From Caballeronia sp. Lep1P3 (lineage in GTDB: Bacteria > Pseudomonadota > Gammaproteobacteria > Burkholderiales > Burkholderiaceae): a DNA stretch of 64,000 bases. The notes under the pieces are model-generated. The model worked only from the letters and a program-made list of their open reading frames with translations, was not told the DNA's origin and did no database searches. The DNA lies in NCBI RefSeq assembly GCF_022879595.1, contig NZ_CP084265.1, positions 2,976,001 through 3,040,000 on the forward strand, written 5' to 3'. Of the stretch, positions 17,822 to 26,710 are shown in pieces. A program made the position numbers and the translations under genes. Each line of letters starts with the position of its first letter. Positions within the stretch are counted from its first letter, which is position 1.

Positions 17822-18586
17822 ATGAACCCGTCCCGCACTTCGCGCCGCCGCCGCGTCGAACCGCGCGTCCCGGTCTGGCTCTTCGATCTCGACAACACGC
17901 TGCATCACGCGTCGCATCGGATTTTCCCCGCGATCAACCGCGCGATGACGCAGTACATCATCGACCGGCTCGGCGTGGACATCGACGAAGCGAACCGGCT
18001 GCGCGTCGGCTATACCGTGCGATACGGCGCGACGCTGCTCGGGCTCGTGAAGCATCACGGCGTCGATCCGGCGGATTTCCTGCATGTGGTTCACACGTTC
18101 GCCGAACTTCCGTCGATGGTGCACGCCGAGCGCGGCGTCGGACGCATGCTGCGCGCGCTGCCGGGGCGCAAGATCGTGCTGACCAACGCGCCTTCGGTGT
18201 ATGCGCGCGCGGTGCTGGCGGAACTCGGCATCGACAGGCTGTTCGAGCGCGTGATCGCCATCGAGGACATGCGCGAGGGCGACCGCTGGCGCGCAAAACC
18301 CGAAGCGCCGATGCTTCGCCGCGCGATGCGCCGCGCGCATGTGCGCCTGTCCGACGCGATTCTCGTCGAAGACACGCGCGGGCATCTCAAGAGCTATCGG
18401 CGGCTCGGTATTCGCACCGTGTGGATCGTCGGGCATCTTCCGGCGGCGCGCACGTCCACAGGCGCGGTGTCGGCGCGCCTGGCCGGCGTCGGGCGCCCGC
18501 ATTACGTGGATCGCACCGTGCGCTCGCTGCGCGCGCTGACGCTCGGCATGCGCGGCCGCGCGCTCGGCCGGCAGACGCGCGGCTAG
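17822..18586 (+). CDS. HAD-family pyrimidine 5'-nucleotidase-like phosphatase
   Basis: 254 residues. HAD motif I is LFDLDNTLHH (nucleophile Asp about residue 22), motif II is VLTNAPS, motif III lies around the Lys of RAKPEAPM, and motif IV is LVEDTRGHLK. This set matches the pyrimidine 5'-nucleotidase branch (SDT1-like), which dephosphorylates nucleoside monophosphates. The C-terminus is arginine-rich. It follows argB after a terminator; its TAG stop overlaps the stop of the convergent toxin gene by 4 bases. Confidence 0.88.
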   Translation: MNPSRTSRRRRVEPRVPVWLFDLDNTLHHASHRIFPAINRAMTQYIIDRLGVDIDEANRLRVGYTVRYGATLLGLVKHHGVDPADFLHVVHTFAELPSMVHAERGVGRMLRALPGRKIVLTNAPSVYARAVLAELGIDRLFERVIAIEDMREGDRWRAKPEAPMLRRAMRRAHVRLSDAILVEDTRGHLKSYRRLGIRTVWIVGHLPAARTSTGAVSARLAGVGRPHYVDRTVRSLRALTLGMRGRALGRQTRG

Positions 18587-18903
18587 ATTCTGAAGAGCCG
18601 GCGCGCGAGGACGTCCTCGAGGTCCGAACGCGTATCGACGACGAGATGCACGTAGATCGTGTCGGCATCGAGCTTGTAGATGATCCGGTTCGTTCCGCTA
18701 ACCACTTCGTAGTAGCCCGACATGCGGAAGTCGACGAGTTCGGGCGGCGTCGCGCCGTTGCGCGGCGAGGCCTCGATCTGCGCGACGGCATCCGCGATTT
18801 TGTCGCGCGTCGCCTTCCACGCCGTGCCGCCGAACTTGTTGATGACGTAGCGGCGGAAATCCTGCAAATCCTGCCGCACGGGATCGAGAAAGACGGTTTT
18901 CAT
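18583..18903 (-). CDS. ParE/RelE-superfamily toxin
   Basis: 106 residues from ATG 18903, which overlaps the antitoxin stop codon by 4 bases (ATGA), the usual coupling of type II modules. The size and the pattern VFLDPVRQDLQDFRRYV, then MSGYYEVVSGTNRIIYKLD and a short C-terminal helix fit the RelE/ParE fold. RelE members cleave mRNA at the ribosome and ParE members poison gyrase; the sequence does not tell which. The gene ends against the HAD nucleotidase. It is part of a two-gene insert between argB-HAD and metX. Confidence 0.85.
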   Translation of the reverse strand: MKTVFLDPVRQDLQDFRRYVINKFGGTAWKATRDKIADAVAQIEASPRNGATPPELVDFRMSGYYEVVSGTNRIIYKLDADTIYVHLVVDTRSDLEDVLARRLFRI

Positions 18904-19181
18904 CGGACGCCTTCTTCCCGGTCGAGCCGGTCCAGTTCCGCGAAGAGATCGCCCGCGCCGATGCAATGCCCCGCTTCGATGTATTTCTGCCCCATCGCCA
19001 GAATCTTGAGCAGCGCGAGCGTCTGATGCACGTCCTCGTAGGACTGCACGTCCTGCACGACTACCTTCCCTTCGCCGTTTTGCGTGATGAGCATCGGCTC
19101 CCGGCTTTCGACCACGTTGCGGATCATCTCGGCCGCGCGGCTCTTGAGATGACTCAGCGGTCTGACGCGGCTCGGTTTCAT
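18900..19181 (-). CDS. Phd/YefM-family antitoxin
   Basis: 93 residues from ATG 19181, with GGGAA upstream. The N-terminal half (SHLKSRAAEMIRNVVESREP then MLITQNGEGKVVVQD) is the Phd/YefM DNA-binding fold. The acidic C-terminus (DLFAELDRLDREEG) would bind and neutralise the toxin. As in other type II modules, the antitoxin precedes the toxin and probably represses its own promoter, which must lie in 19182-19260 and is divergent from the metX promoter. Confidence 0.87.
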   Translation of the reverse strand: MKPSRVRPLSHLKSRAAEMIRNVVESREPMLITQNGEGKVVVQDVQSYEDVHQTLALLKILAMGQKYIEAGHCIGAGDLFAELDRLDREEGVR

Positions 19182-19286
19182 GTCGATTCCCGCAAGGCGC
19201 GATGCAAGGCTTCATAGATACAAAACCGCGGCGCTCTCAGCAAGCCCCAGCGCCGCGACGATTGGCGGCTTTATTACGTTTTCCGC

Positions 19287-19292
19287 TATACT
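19287..19292 (+). promoter_or_regulatory. Putative -10 box of the metX transcript
   Basis: TATACT at 19287-19292 is a good sigma-70 -10 hexamer. The best upstream partner, TTGGCG at 19262-19267, leaves a long 19-base spacer. Transcription would begin near 19299, just before the riboswitch at 19315. Confidence 0.45.
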
Positions 19293-19314
19293 TCACCGCT
19301 AATCTGAATTCAAA

Positions 19315-19410
19315 CGCGCCGATTTGCTGACTCGATTGCGGGCGCGCGAACCGAGGGCCATGCCCTGCGGTTCACTATAAATGCGGCTAAAGAGGTCGTC
19401 AGCCGCGCCC
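19315..19410 (+). promoter_or_regulatory. SAM-II-type riboswitch upstream of metX, with an inserted hairpin
   Basis: The core blocks of the SAM-II aptamer appear in order: P1 strand CGCGCC (19315-19320), GATTT (19321-19325), ATTGC (19335-19339), P1 strand GGCGCG (19341-19346), ATAAATG (19377-19383) and GCTAAA (19386-19391). CTC (19331-19333) can pair with GAG (19392-19394), and GA/TC can extend it around one bulge, to form the pseudoknot. Unlike the minimal aptamer, a hairpin (GAACCG 19348-19353 with CGGTTC 19368-19373) sits between P1 and ATAAATG. CGCGCCC at 19404-19410 is a perfect competitor for GGGCGCG (19340-19346). Family knowledge: SAM-II represses methionine genes when SAM is bound. 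Confidence 0.82.
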
Positions 19411-19438
19411 ATTCTCCGCGCACAGCCGACACCGTTTA

Positions 19439-19457
19439 GCCGCCCTGTAAAAGGCGG
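19439..19457 (+). promoter_or_regulatory. metX: Hairpin covering the metX ribosome binding site
   Basis: CCGCC (19440-19444) pairs with GGCGG (19453-19457). The GGCGG arm is part of the AAAAGGCGG Shine-Dalgarno region, 5 bases before the metX start. The hairpin could hide the site and so serve as the output of the upstream riboswitch, which lies about 45 bases away. This is inference from pairing alone. Confidence 0.5.
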
Positions 19458-19462
19458 AATGA

Positions 19463-20608
19463 ATGGAATCCATCGGCATCGTCACTCCCCAAACATTGCG
19501 TTTCGAAACGCCGCTCGTCCTGCAAAGCGGCAGTTCGCTCGGCGATTACGAACTCGTCGTCGAAACCTATGGCGAGCTCAACGCCGCGCGCTCGAACGCG
19601 GTGCTCGTGTGCCACGCGCTCAACGCATCGCATCATGTCGCGGGCGTTCATGCGGACAATCCGAAGGACATCGGCTGGTGGGACAACATGGTCGGGTCGG
19701 GCAAGCCGCTCGACACGAACCGCTTCTTCGTGATCGGCGTGAACAACTTCGGCTCGTGCTTCGGTTCGACAGGCCCGATGAGCATCGATCGCGCCACCGG
19801 CAAGCCTTACGGCGCGAGCTTTCCCGTGGTCACGGTGGAGGACTGGGTGCACGCGCAGGCGCGCGTCGCGGACCGCTTCGGCATCGAACGATTCGCGGCC
19901 GTCATGGGCGGCAGTCTCGGCGGCATGCAGGCGCTCGCGTGGAGCATGATGTATCCGGAGCGGCTCGGGCATTGCATCGTCATTGCATCGACGCCCAAGC
20001 TCTCGGCGCAGAACATCGCGTTCAACGAAACGGCGCGCTCCGCGATTCTTTCCGATCCCGACTTCCACGGCGGCGACTATTACGCGCATGGCGTCAAGCC
20101 GCGCCGTGGCCTGCGCGTCGCGCGGATGATCGGCCATATCACGTATCTGTCCGATGACGACATGGCCGTGAAGTTCGGCCGCGCGCTGCGCCGCGCCGAA
20201 GGCGCGCTCGACGCGTACAACTTCAACTTCGACGTCGAGTTCGAAGTGGAATCGTATCTGCGCTATCAGGCCGACAAGTTCGCCGAATACTTCGACGCCA
20301 ACACGTACCTGCTCATCACGCGCGCGCTCGATTACTTCGATCCCGCGAAAGCCTACGACGGCGATCTCACGCGCGCGCTCGCGAGCACGCAGGCGAAGTA
20401 TCTGATCGCGAGCTTCTCGACCGACTGGCGTTTCGCGCCCGCGCGCTCGCGCGAGATCGTGAAGGCGCTGCTCGACAACAAGCGCACCGTGAGCTACGCC
20501 GAAATCGACGCGCCGCACGGCCACGACGCCTTCCTGCTCGACGACGCGCGCTATCACAACCTGATGCGCGCCTATTACGAACGCATCGCCACGGAGATCG
20601 GCGCATGA
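19463..20608 (+). CDS. metX: Homoserine O-acyltransferase
   Basis: 381 residues, the usual length of the alpha/beta-hydrolase MetX. The nucleophile elbow [10 protein letters not shown] places Ser151. [11 protein letters not shown] forms the oxyanion region, and the catalytic Asp and His lie in FSTDWRF and [11 protein letters not shown]. It acylates L-homoserine from acetyl- or succinyl-CoA, committing carbon to methionine. The ATG at 19463 follows AAGGCGG; an overlapping ATG at 19459 is out of frame. It is coupled to metW by ATGA and is preceded by a SAM-II-type riboswitch, so feedback by SAM is likely. Confidence 0.97.
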   Translation: MESIGIVTPQTLRFETPLVLQSGSSLGDYELVVETYGELNAARSNAVLVCHALNASHHVAGVHADNPKDIGWWDNMVGSGKPLDTNRFFVIGVNNFGSCFGSTGPMSIDRATGKPYGASFPVVTVEDWVHAQARVADRFGIERFAAVMGGSLGGMQALAWSMMYPERLGHCIVIASTPKLSAQNIAFNETARSAILSDPDFHGGDYYAHGVKPRRGLRVARMIGHITYLSDDDMAVKFGRALRRAEGALDAYNFNFDVEFEVESYLRYQADKFAEYFDANTYLLITRALDYFDPAKAYDGDLTRALASTQAKYLIASFSTDWRFAPARSREIVKALLDNKRTVSYAEIDAPHGHDAFLLDDARYHNLMRAYYERIATEIGA

Positions 20609-21213
20609 ACCAGAACACGCTTGATTCGCTCGCGCTGCGTTCGGACTTTCGCGCCATCGCGCGTTGGGTGGAACCGCGCGCGACCGTGCTCGATCTCGGC
20701 TGCGGCGACGGCTCGCTGCTGTCGCTGCTTGGCGAAGAACTCGAAGTGAACGGCTACGGCATCGAAATCAACGATGCCGGCGTGCTCGCGTGCGCGCAGA
20801 AGGGCGTGAACGTGATCCAGCAGAATCTGGAAGACGGCTTGCGCCTCTTCGAAGACGACAGCTTCGACTTCGCGATCCTCTCGCAAACGCTGCAGACCAT
20901 TCACCAGACCGCCGCGATCCTGCGCGAGACGGTGCGCGTCGGGCGCGAGTGCATCGTGTCGTTTCCGAACTTCGGGTATTGGCCGCATCGCCTGGCCGTC
21001 ATTCAGGGACGCATGCCGGTGTCGAAATCGCTGCCGTATCAATGGCATAACACGCCGAACGTGCGCGTTCTGACGATCAAGGACTTCGAGGCGCTCGCGC
21101 CGGAAGTGGGCATCGAGATTCTCGATCGCGTGGTGCTGCACGGCGGGCAGTCCATCCGTTGGGGCGCGAACTGGCGTGGTAGTCTTGCGGTCTATCGCGT
21201 GAAGCGCCGGTGA
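20605..21213 (+). CDS. metW: Methionine biosynthesis protein MetW
   Basis: 202 residues. It has a class I methyltransferase-like fold with motif [16 protein letters not shown] and the MetW-typical [11 protein letters not shown] and [14 protein letters not shown]. In bacteria with a MetX/MetW pair, MetW is needed with MetX for homoserine succinylation; its own methyltransferase activity is unproven. It overlaps metX by 4 bases and so shares the riboswitch-controlled message. Confidence 0.95.
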   Translation: MNQNTLDSLALRSDFRAIARWVEPRATVLDLGCGDGSLLSLLGEELEVNGYGIEINDAGVLACAQKGVNVIQQNLEDGLRLFEDDSFDFAILSQTLQTIHQTAAILRETVRVGRECIVSFPNFGYWPHRLAVIQGRMPVSKSLPYQWHNTPNVRVLTIKDFEALAPEVGIEILDRVVLHGGQSIRWGANWRGSLAVYRVKRR

Positions 21214-21259
21214 TGCGTCCCGGCGCATCGCGCATCGACAACGCTTTTCCATCATCGAC

Positions 21260-22546
21260 ATGCCCGACACGCCACACGAGGCGCCCGCTTTAACTGCTCA
21301 CGAAGATCATCCCGGCTGGCGCTCGTTTCTCAACGCGCGCATCCTCATTTGCATCTCGCTCGGCTTCGCTTCCGGGCTGCCGCTTTTCACCCAGTTGAGC
21401 CTTTTGCAGGCGTGGCTCACGAAAGAACACATCGACGTCAAGCAGATCGGCCTCTTCGCGCTGCTCGGGCTTCCCTATACGTGGAAGTTCGTCTGGGCGC
21501 CGCTGATGGACCGCTACGTTCCGCGTCTGCCGTTCTGGCGGCCCGGCCGACGGCGCGGCTGGATGCTCATCACGCAAGTGTTCGTGATGCTGGCGATTGC
21601 CGCGTTCGGTTTCACTTCGCCGCAGCAGAACATCTGGACCGTCGCCGCGATCGCCGGCCTGCTCACGCTTTTCAGCGCGAGTCAGGACATCGCCATCGAC
21701 GCGTATCGCCGCGAACTGTTGCATGACAACGAGCAGGGCCTCGGCAACGCGGTGCATGTGAACGCGTACAAGATCGCGGGGCTCGTGCCTGGATCGCTCG
21801 CGCTCATTCTGGCGAGTCATGCGCCGTGGAAGACCGTCTTTCTCGTGACGGCGGCGTTCATGGTGCCGGGCATCGTCACGACGCTCTTCGTGAAGGAACC
21901 GGAGATTCACGGCGCGCCGCCGAAAAGCCTGCGCGATGCCGTCATCGAGCCGTTTCACGAATTCGTCACGCGCGATGGCTGGCGCGCCGCGCTGCTCGTG
22001 CTCGGCTTCATCTTCCTGTACAAGCTCGGCGACACCATGGCGACCGCGCTCGCCACCAAGTTCTTTCTCGATATCGGCTTCACGATGACGCAGATCGGCG
22101 TGATCGCGAAGACGGTCGCGTTCTGGACGAGCATCGCGGGCGGGATCGTCGGCGGCGTGTTTCTCGTGAAGATCGGCATTGCGCGCGGATTGTGGATCTT
22201 CGGCGTGCTGCAGATTCTCGCGACCTTCGGTTTCGCGTGGCTCGCGAAGATCGGGCCGTCGCCGCTCGCGCTCGCCGTGCTGTACGGCTTCGAAACGTTC
22301 AGCACCGGCCTCACGCTCGCCACGTTCACCGCGTACATCGCGAGCACCACCGACCCGCGCTACACCGCGACTCAGTTCGCGCTCTTCACGAGCCTCGCCG
22401 CCGTGCCGCGCACGCTGGTGTCGTCGGTGAGCGGCTTCATCGTCGCGCAGACGGGCTGGTTCGAGTACTTCATTGTCTGCATCGCGCTGTCGATTCCGGG
22501 CATGTTACTGTTGCCGCTGATCGCGCCCTGGAGACCAAAACGATGA
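21260..22546 (+). CDS. ampG: AmpG-family muropeptide permease
   Basis: 428 residues, 12 to 14 predicted membrane segments, major facilitator fold. Motifs characteristic of AmpG include FASGLPLFTQLSLLQAWL, APLMDRYVPRLP and SASQDIAIDAYRREL. AmpG carries anhydro-muropeptides from the periplasm to the cytosol for cell-wall recycling and is needed for induction of AmpC-type beta-lactamases. It follows metW by 46 bases and overlaps the next gene by ATGA, so it may be part of the met transcript. Confidence 0.9.
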   Translation: MPDTPHEAPALTAHEDHPGWRSFLNARILICISLGFASGLPLFTQLSLLQAWLTKEHIDVKQIGLFALLGLPYTWKFVWAPLMDRYVPRLPFWRPGRRRGWMLITQVFVMLAIAAFGFTSPQQNIWTVAAIAGLLTLFSASQDIAIDAYRRELLHDNEQGLGNAVHVNAYKIAGLVPGSLALILASHAPWKTVFLVTAAFMVPGIVTTLFVKEPEIHGAPPKSLRDAVIEPFHEFVTRDGWRAALLVLGFIFLYKLGDTMATALATKFFLDIGFTMTQIGVIAKTVAFWTSIAGGIVGGVFLVKIGIARGLWIFGVLQILATFGFAWLAKIGPSPLALAVLYGFETFSTGLTLATFTAYIASTTDPRYTATQFALFTSLAAVPRTLVSSVSGFIVAQTGWFEYFIVCIALSIPGMLLLPLIAPWRPKR

Positions 22547-23469
22547 CGGTGCGGATATCGACCAACCGGCCGCTGCGCGCCGTGCTCTGCGCACTGGCTT
22601 TTGCTTCGCTCGCCTCGCCGTGGGCGCGTGCGCAGGACGAAGACCGCGCGCCGCCGCCCTACACCGCGCCGAACAACCAGATTCGCTTCGGCAACACAGC
22701 GCTCTTTCGGAATCTCATTCCGCCTGCGACGCTCGAACAACAGTCCGCCGACGAATACGCGCAGATCATCCGCGAGGCCGAGCGCAACAAGCGGCTTCTC
22801 GGCGACGACAACGCGCTCGTCAAGCGCGTGCGCGATATCGCGAATCACGAGATTCCGTTCGCGCTCAAGTGGAACGATCGCTCGAAGGGCTGGAAGTGGG
22901 AAACGAACGTCGTGCGGTCGAGCGAGATTCGCATGTACTGTCTGCCGGGCGGAAAGATCGTGGTTTATAGCGGGCTGATCGAGAAGCTGCGCCTGAACGA
23001 CAACGAGATCGGCATGATGATCGGCCACGAGATCGCGCATGCGCTGCGCGAACACGCGCGCGAGCGGCTCGGACGCCAGCAGGCCGCGCAACTGACGGCG
23101 GGCACCATGCCGCAGCTTTTCGGCTTCGCGGACGTCGGTTCGACGCCGCTCGGCATCGGCGATCAACTGCTCGCCATGCGCTATTCGCCCGCCGACGAAA
23201 CGGAAGCCGACGTGATCGGCAGCGAGATCGCGTCGCGCGCGGGCTACGATCCGCGCGCCGCCGTCACGCTATGGAACAAGATCGACACGGCCACGCGCCG
23301 CGCCGACAACGGCTTCATCTGGATGCATCCCTACGGGCAGGACCGCAAGCAGGATCTGCTCAAGCGCATGCCCGACATGATGCCGCTGTATGCGAAGGCG
23401 ATCGGCAAGAGCATCGACGCGTTGCCGACTTACGCGGGCATGGGGCGGTTCAAGAAGAGCGGACCTTAG
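22543..23469 (+). CDS. Exported M48-family zinc metallopeptidase
   Basis: 308 residues from ATG 22543, overlapping the ampG stop by 4 bases. Residues 1-30 form a Sec signal peptide ending in ASPWARAQ. The zinc motif GHEIAHALREH (first His at residue 162) and the third-ligand region ADETEADVIG identify the M48 family. Such periplasmic peptidases (LoiP/BepA-like) degrade misfolded outer-membrane proteins. Placement after ampG suggests an envelope role. Its stop overlaps that of the convergent xth gene. Confidence 0.9.
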   Translation: MTVRISTNRPLRAVLCALAFASLASPWARAQDEDRAPPPYTAPNNQIRFGNTALFRNLIPPATLEQQSADEYAQIIREAERNKRLLGDDNALVKRVRDIANHEIPFALKWNDRSKGWKWETNVVRSSEIRMYCLPGGKIVVYSGLIEKLRLNDNEIGMMIGHEIAHALREHARERLGRQQAAQLTAGTMPQLFGFADVGSTPLGIGDQLLAMRYSPADETEADVIGSEIASRAGYDPRAAVTLWNKIDTATRRADNGFIWMHPYGQDRKQDLLKRMPDMMPLYAKAIGKSIDALPTYAGMGRFKKSGP

Positions 23470-24239
23470 CGCTTCCAGTCGTAATCGATGGTGAGCGGCG
23501 CGTGGTCGCTGAACTTGATGTCGCGGAAGATCGACGTCTGCTTCGCGGTGGCGGCGACTTCCTTCGTCGCGATCTGATAATCGATGCGCCATCCGACGTT
23601 CTTCGCATACGCCTGACCGCGATTGCTCCACCACGTATATTGCTCGGGGCGCGAATCGAGCGTGCGGAACACGTCGACATAACCGACGTCGTCGAATAGC
23701 TTCGTGAGCCACGCGCGTTCTTCGGGCAGGCAGCCGGAATTCTTCTGGTTGCTCTTCCAGTTCTTGATGTCGATTTCCTTGTGCACGATGTTCACGTCGC
23801 CGCACAGGATGACTTCGCGCTCGCTGGAAAGCTGGGCGAGATGCGGCATGAATTCGTCCATGAAACGGTATTTCGCCTGCTGGCGCTCTTCACCGCTCGA
23901 TCCCGACGGCACGTACACGGACACCACCGAGAGCTTGCCGAAACGCGCTTCCACGTAACGGCCTTCCGCGTCGAACTCCTCGCTGCCGAAGCCGATGATC
24001 ACGTCGTCCGGTTCATGGCGCGTATAGACGCCCGCGCCGCTGTAACCCTTCTTGACCGCGTGCTGGAAGTAGCCCTGAAAGCCGTGCGGCGCGAGAAACT
24101 CGGGCGTGAGATCGTCTTGCGAGCACTTGATTTCCTGCACGCACACGACATCGGCATCCTGCTCGCCGAACCAGTCGAAGAAGCCTTTCTTGGCAGCCGA
24201 ACGGATGCCGTTCAGATTGGCGGTGATGACGCGAAACAT
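23466..24239 (-). CDS. xth: Exodeoxyribonuclease III
   Basis: 257 residues. The exonuclease/endonuclease/phosphatase fold is seen from ITANLNGIRSA through the metal-binding QEIKCSQDD, VYVPSGSSGEE, CGDVNIVHKEIDIKN and the C-terminal SDHAPLTIDYDW. It cleaves DNA at abasic sites and removes 3' blocks in base excision repair. It is monocistronic or follows ppk2 after 36 bases on the same strand. Its TAA stop overlaps the M48 stop tail to tail (23466-23469). Confidence 0.95.
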   Translation of the reverse strand: MFRVITANLNGIRSAAKKGFFDWFGEQDADVVCVQEIKCSQDDLTPEFLAPHGFQGYFQHAVKKGYSGAGVYTRHEPDDVIIGFGSEEFDAEGRYVEARFGKLSVVSVYVPSGSSGEERQQAKYRFMDEFMPHLAQLSSEREVILCGDVNIVHKEIDIKNWKSNQKNSGCLPEERAWLTKLFDDVGYVDVFRTLDSRPEQYTWWSNRGQAYAKNVGWRIDYQIATKEVAATAKQTSIFRDIKFSDHAPLTIDYDWKR

Positions 24240-24275
24240 ACGCTTCCTTTCTTCTAAGTTTTGGAGTGAGTCGAA

Positions 24276-25115
24276 TCACTCGACCTTCACGCCCGTGAGC
24301 GATTCCTTCGCCGGCGGAAATTCGAGCTTCATGCCCTGCATCGTGCGCAAGACGAGTTCGGCGACCATCAGGTTCCGATGCGTCTTCGAATCGCCCGGAA
24401 TGATGTACCACGGCGCGTAGTCCGTCGAGGTCGCGCCGAGCGCCACCGAATACGCCTGCTGATAGTCGTCCCAGAGCTTGCGCGCGTCGAGGTCGGAGAC
24501 ATCGAACTTCCAGTGCTTCGTCGGATCGTCGATGCGCGCCTGCAGGCGCTTGCGCTGCTCGTCCTTCGAAATGTGCAGGAAGCATTTGACGATGGTCGTG
24601 CCCGAATCCGCGAGCAGCGCCTCGAATTCACGAATATGCCGATACCGCCGCTCGCATTCGTCATCGTCGATGCCCTTTTGCACGCGCGGCACGAGCACGT
24701 CCTCGTAGTGGCTGCGGTTGAAGACGACGAATTCGCCGGCCATCGGCGCCTGCGCGTGCACGCGCCAGAGGAAGTCGTGCGCGAGTTCGCGCTCGGTCGG
24801 CGCGCGAAACGGCACGATGCGCAAGCCGAGCGGATCGACGTCATGGAACACGCCGCGCACGGTGCCGTCCTTGCCGCTCGTGTCCATGCCTTGCAGCACG
24901 AGCAGAACGCGCCGGCGACGCTGCGCGTGCAGCTTTTCCTGCAGCTCGTCGAGTTGCGTGCCGATTTCGGTCAGGCGCGCGCGGTCGTCATCTTTCGAAC
25001 CCGTGGAAAATGGCTTCGCGGAGGAATCCACCGAAGCGATGTCGAACGATTTGAGCTTCTTGCCGCCGTCGAAGGAGGGGACGCGAAAGTCGTCCAGATC
25101 GGGTTTCTTTGCCAT
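24276..25115 (-). CDS. ppk2: Polyphosphate kinase 2 family protein
   Basis: 279 residues, a one-domain PPK2. Walker A is GMDTSGKDG (residues about 76-84), Walker B is VVFNRSHYEDVLVPRV, and the lid arginines are in RAPTERELAHDFLWR. PPK2 enzymes use polyphosphate to phosphorylate nucleoside mono- or diphosphates. The length and the SYEDV/SHYED-type region suggest the class that can act on both AMP and ADP, but the class is a guess. The gene lies 60 bases after the gatB terminator, so it probably has its own promoter. Confidence 0.88.
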   Translation of the reverse strand: MAKKPDLDDFRVPSFDGGKKLKSFDIASVDSSAKPFSTGSKDDDRARLTEIGTQLDELQEKLHAQRRRRVLLVLQGMDTSGKDGTVRGVFHDVDPLGLRIVPFRAPTERELAHDFLWRVHAQAPMAGEFVVFNRSHYEDVLVPRVQKGIDDDECERRYRHIREFEALLADSGTTIVKCFLHISKDEQRKRLQARIDDPTKHWKFDVSDLDARKLWDDYQQAYSVALGATSTDYAPWYIIPGDSKTHRNLMVAELVLRTMQGMKLEFPPAKESLTGVKVE

Positions 25116-25136
25116 GTCTTTTTCACCCTTTCCAAT

Positions 25137-25176
25137 GAAAACGGGCTGCTGCCAACCTGAACCGGCAACAGCCCGT
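25137..25176 (-). terminator. Terminator of the gatCAB operon
   Basis: On the minus strand, ACGGGCTGTTGCC pairs with GGCAGCAGCCCGT around a 12-base loop with a single mismatch, and a short T run follows (25137-25140 in plus coordinates). It lies between the gatB stop at 25239 and ppk2 at 25115. Confidence 0.75.
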
Positions 25177-25238
25177 GAGTCTTGCTCTCTGGAATCAGCT
25201 AGCGATACGACCGCCTCCGCGCCGCCCTGCTCGCTGAC

Positions 25239-26708
25239 TCAGCCAAGCTTCTTTTTCAGCAATTCGTTGACCTGCTGCGGATTGGCCTTGCCCTTGGTCG
25301 CCTTCATTGCCTGGCCGATCAGCGCGTTGAACGCCTTCTCCTTGCCCGCGCGGAATTCGTCGACGGATTTCTGATTCGCGGCGAGGACGTCGTCGATGAT
25401 CGCTTCCAGCGCGCCGGTGTCCGAAATCTGCTTGAGACCCTTCGCCTCGATGATGCGGTCCGCCGCGCCCTCGTCCGTCGCCTTCTCTTCCCAGATCGAC
25501 TGGAAGATGTCCTTCGCGATCTTGTTGGAAATGGTGCCGTCCGCGATACGCTGAAGCACGAGCGCGAGTTGCGCGGCCGAAACCGGCGATTGCGCGATAT
25601 CCAGCGATTCGCGGTTCAACTGCGCGGAAACGTCGCCCATCAGCCAGTTCGCGGCGATCTTCGCCTGGCCCGCGCCCGCGTTCGCGACGACCGCTTCGAA
25701 ATACGCGGCCATCGCCTTCGAGGACGTCAGCACGCCCGCGTCATACGGCGTGAGGCCATACGTTTCGACGAAGCGCTTCTGCATGTCCGACGGAAGTTCG
25801 GGCAGTTCGCCTTTAACGCGCTCGATCCACGACGCGTCGATCACGAGCGGCATGAGGTCGGGGTCGGGGAAATAGCGGTAATCGTGCGCGTCTTCCTTGC
25901 TGCGCATGGAGCGCGTTTCACGCTTGTCCGGATCGTAAAGGCGCGTTTCCTGAACCACGGTGCCGCCGTCCTCGATCAGCTCGATCTGGCGGCGCACTTC
26001 GTAATGAATGGCTTCTTCGAGAAAGCGGAACGAATTCAGGTTCTTGATTTCCGCGCGCGTGCCGAATTCCTTCTGGCCGACCGGACGCACGGACACGTTC
26101 GCGTCGCAGCGGAACGAGCCTTCCTGCATGTTGCCGTCGCAGATGCCGAGCCACACGACGAGACCGTGCAGCGCCTTCGCATACGCGACCGCTTCGGCCG
26201 CGCTGCGCATTTCCGGCTCGGTCACGATTTCGAGCAGCGGCGTGCCCGCGCGATTCAGGTCGATGCCCGTCATGCCCGCGAAGTCTTCGTGCAGCGACTT
26301 GCCGGCGTCCTCTTCGAGATGCGCGCGCGTCAGGTTGACGGTCTTCGAATACGCTTCTTTCCCCGACTTTTCATTGGCCGGAACCTGAATCGTGATCGTG
26401 CCGCCCTGCACGACGGGAATCTCGTACTGGCTGATCTGATAGCCCTTCGGCAGATCGGGATAGAAATAATTCTTGCGCGCGAAGATGCTGCGCGGCGCGA
26501 TGTGCGCGCCGATCGCGAGACCGAAGCGGATCGCGCGCTCCACGGCGCCCCGGTTCATGACCGGCAGCACGCCGGGCAGCGCGAGATCGACGGGACATGC
26601 CTGCGTGTTCGGCGCGGCGCCGAACTGCGTGGGCGCGCCCGAAAAAATCTTGGAGACGGTGGACAACTGCGCGTGCGTTTCCAGACCGATGACGACTTCC
26701 CACTGCAT
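25239..26708 (-). CDS. gatB: Aspartyl/glutamyl-tRNA amidotransferase subunit B
   Basis: 489 residues from ATG 26708, where the family N-terminus [15 protein letters not shown] begins. It has the GatB cradle domain ([33 protein letters not shown]) and the C-terminal tail domain ([28 protein letters not shown]) that grips the tRNA. With GatA and GatC it converts Glu-tRNA(Gln) and/or Asp-tRNA(Asn) to the amides. Start and gatA stop are 2 bases apart, so translation is coupled. No glnS gene is in the window to settle the tRNA specificity. Confidence 0.97.
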   Translation of the reverse strand: MQWEVVIGLETHAQLSTVSKIFSGAPTQFGAAPNTQACPVDLALPGVLPVMNRGAVERAIRFGLAIGAHIAPRSIFARKNYFYPDLPKGYQISQYEIPVVQGGTITIQVPANEKSGKEAYSKTVNLTRAHLEEDAGKSLHEDFAGMTGIDLNRAGTPLLEIVTEPEMRSAAEAVAYAKALHGLVVWLGICDGNMQEGSFRCDANVSVRPVGQKEFGTRAEIKNLNSFRFLEEAIHYEVRRQIELIEDGGTVVQETRLYDPDKRETRSMRSKEDAHDYRYFPDPDLMPLVIDASWIERVKGELPELPSDMQKRFVETYGLTPYDAGVLTSSKAMAAYFEAVVANAGAGQAKIAANWLMGDVSAQLNRESLDIAQSPVSAAQLALVLQRIADGTISNKIAKDIFQSIWEEKATDEGAADRIIEAKGLKQISDTGALEAIIDDVLAANQKSVDEFRAGKEKAFNALIGQAMKATKGKANPQQVNELLKKKLG

Positions 26709-26710
26709 GT

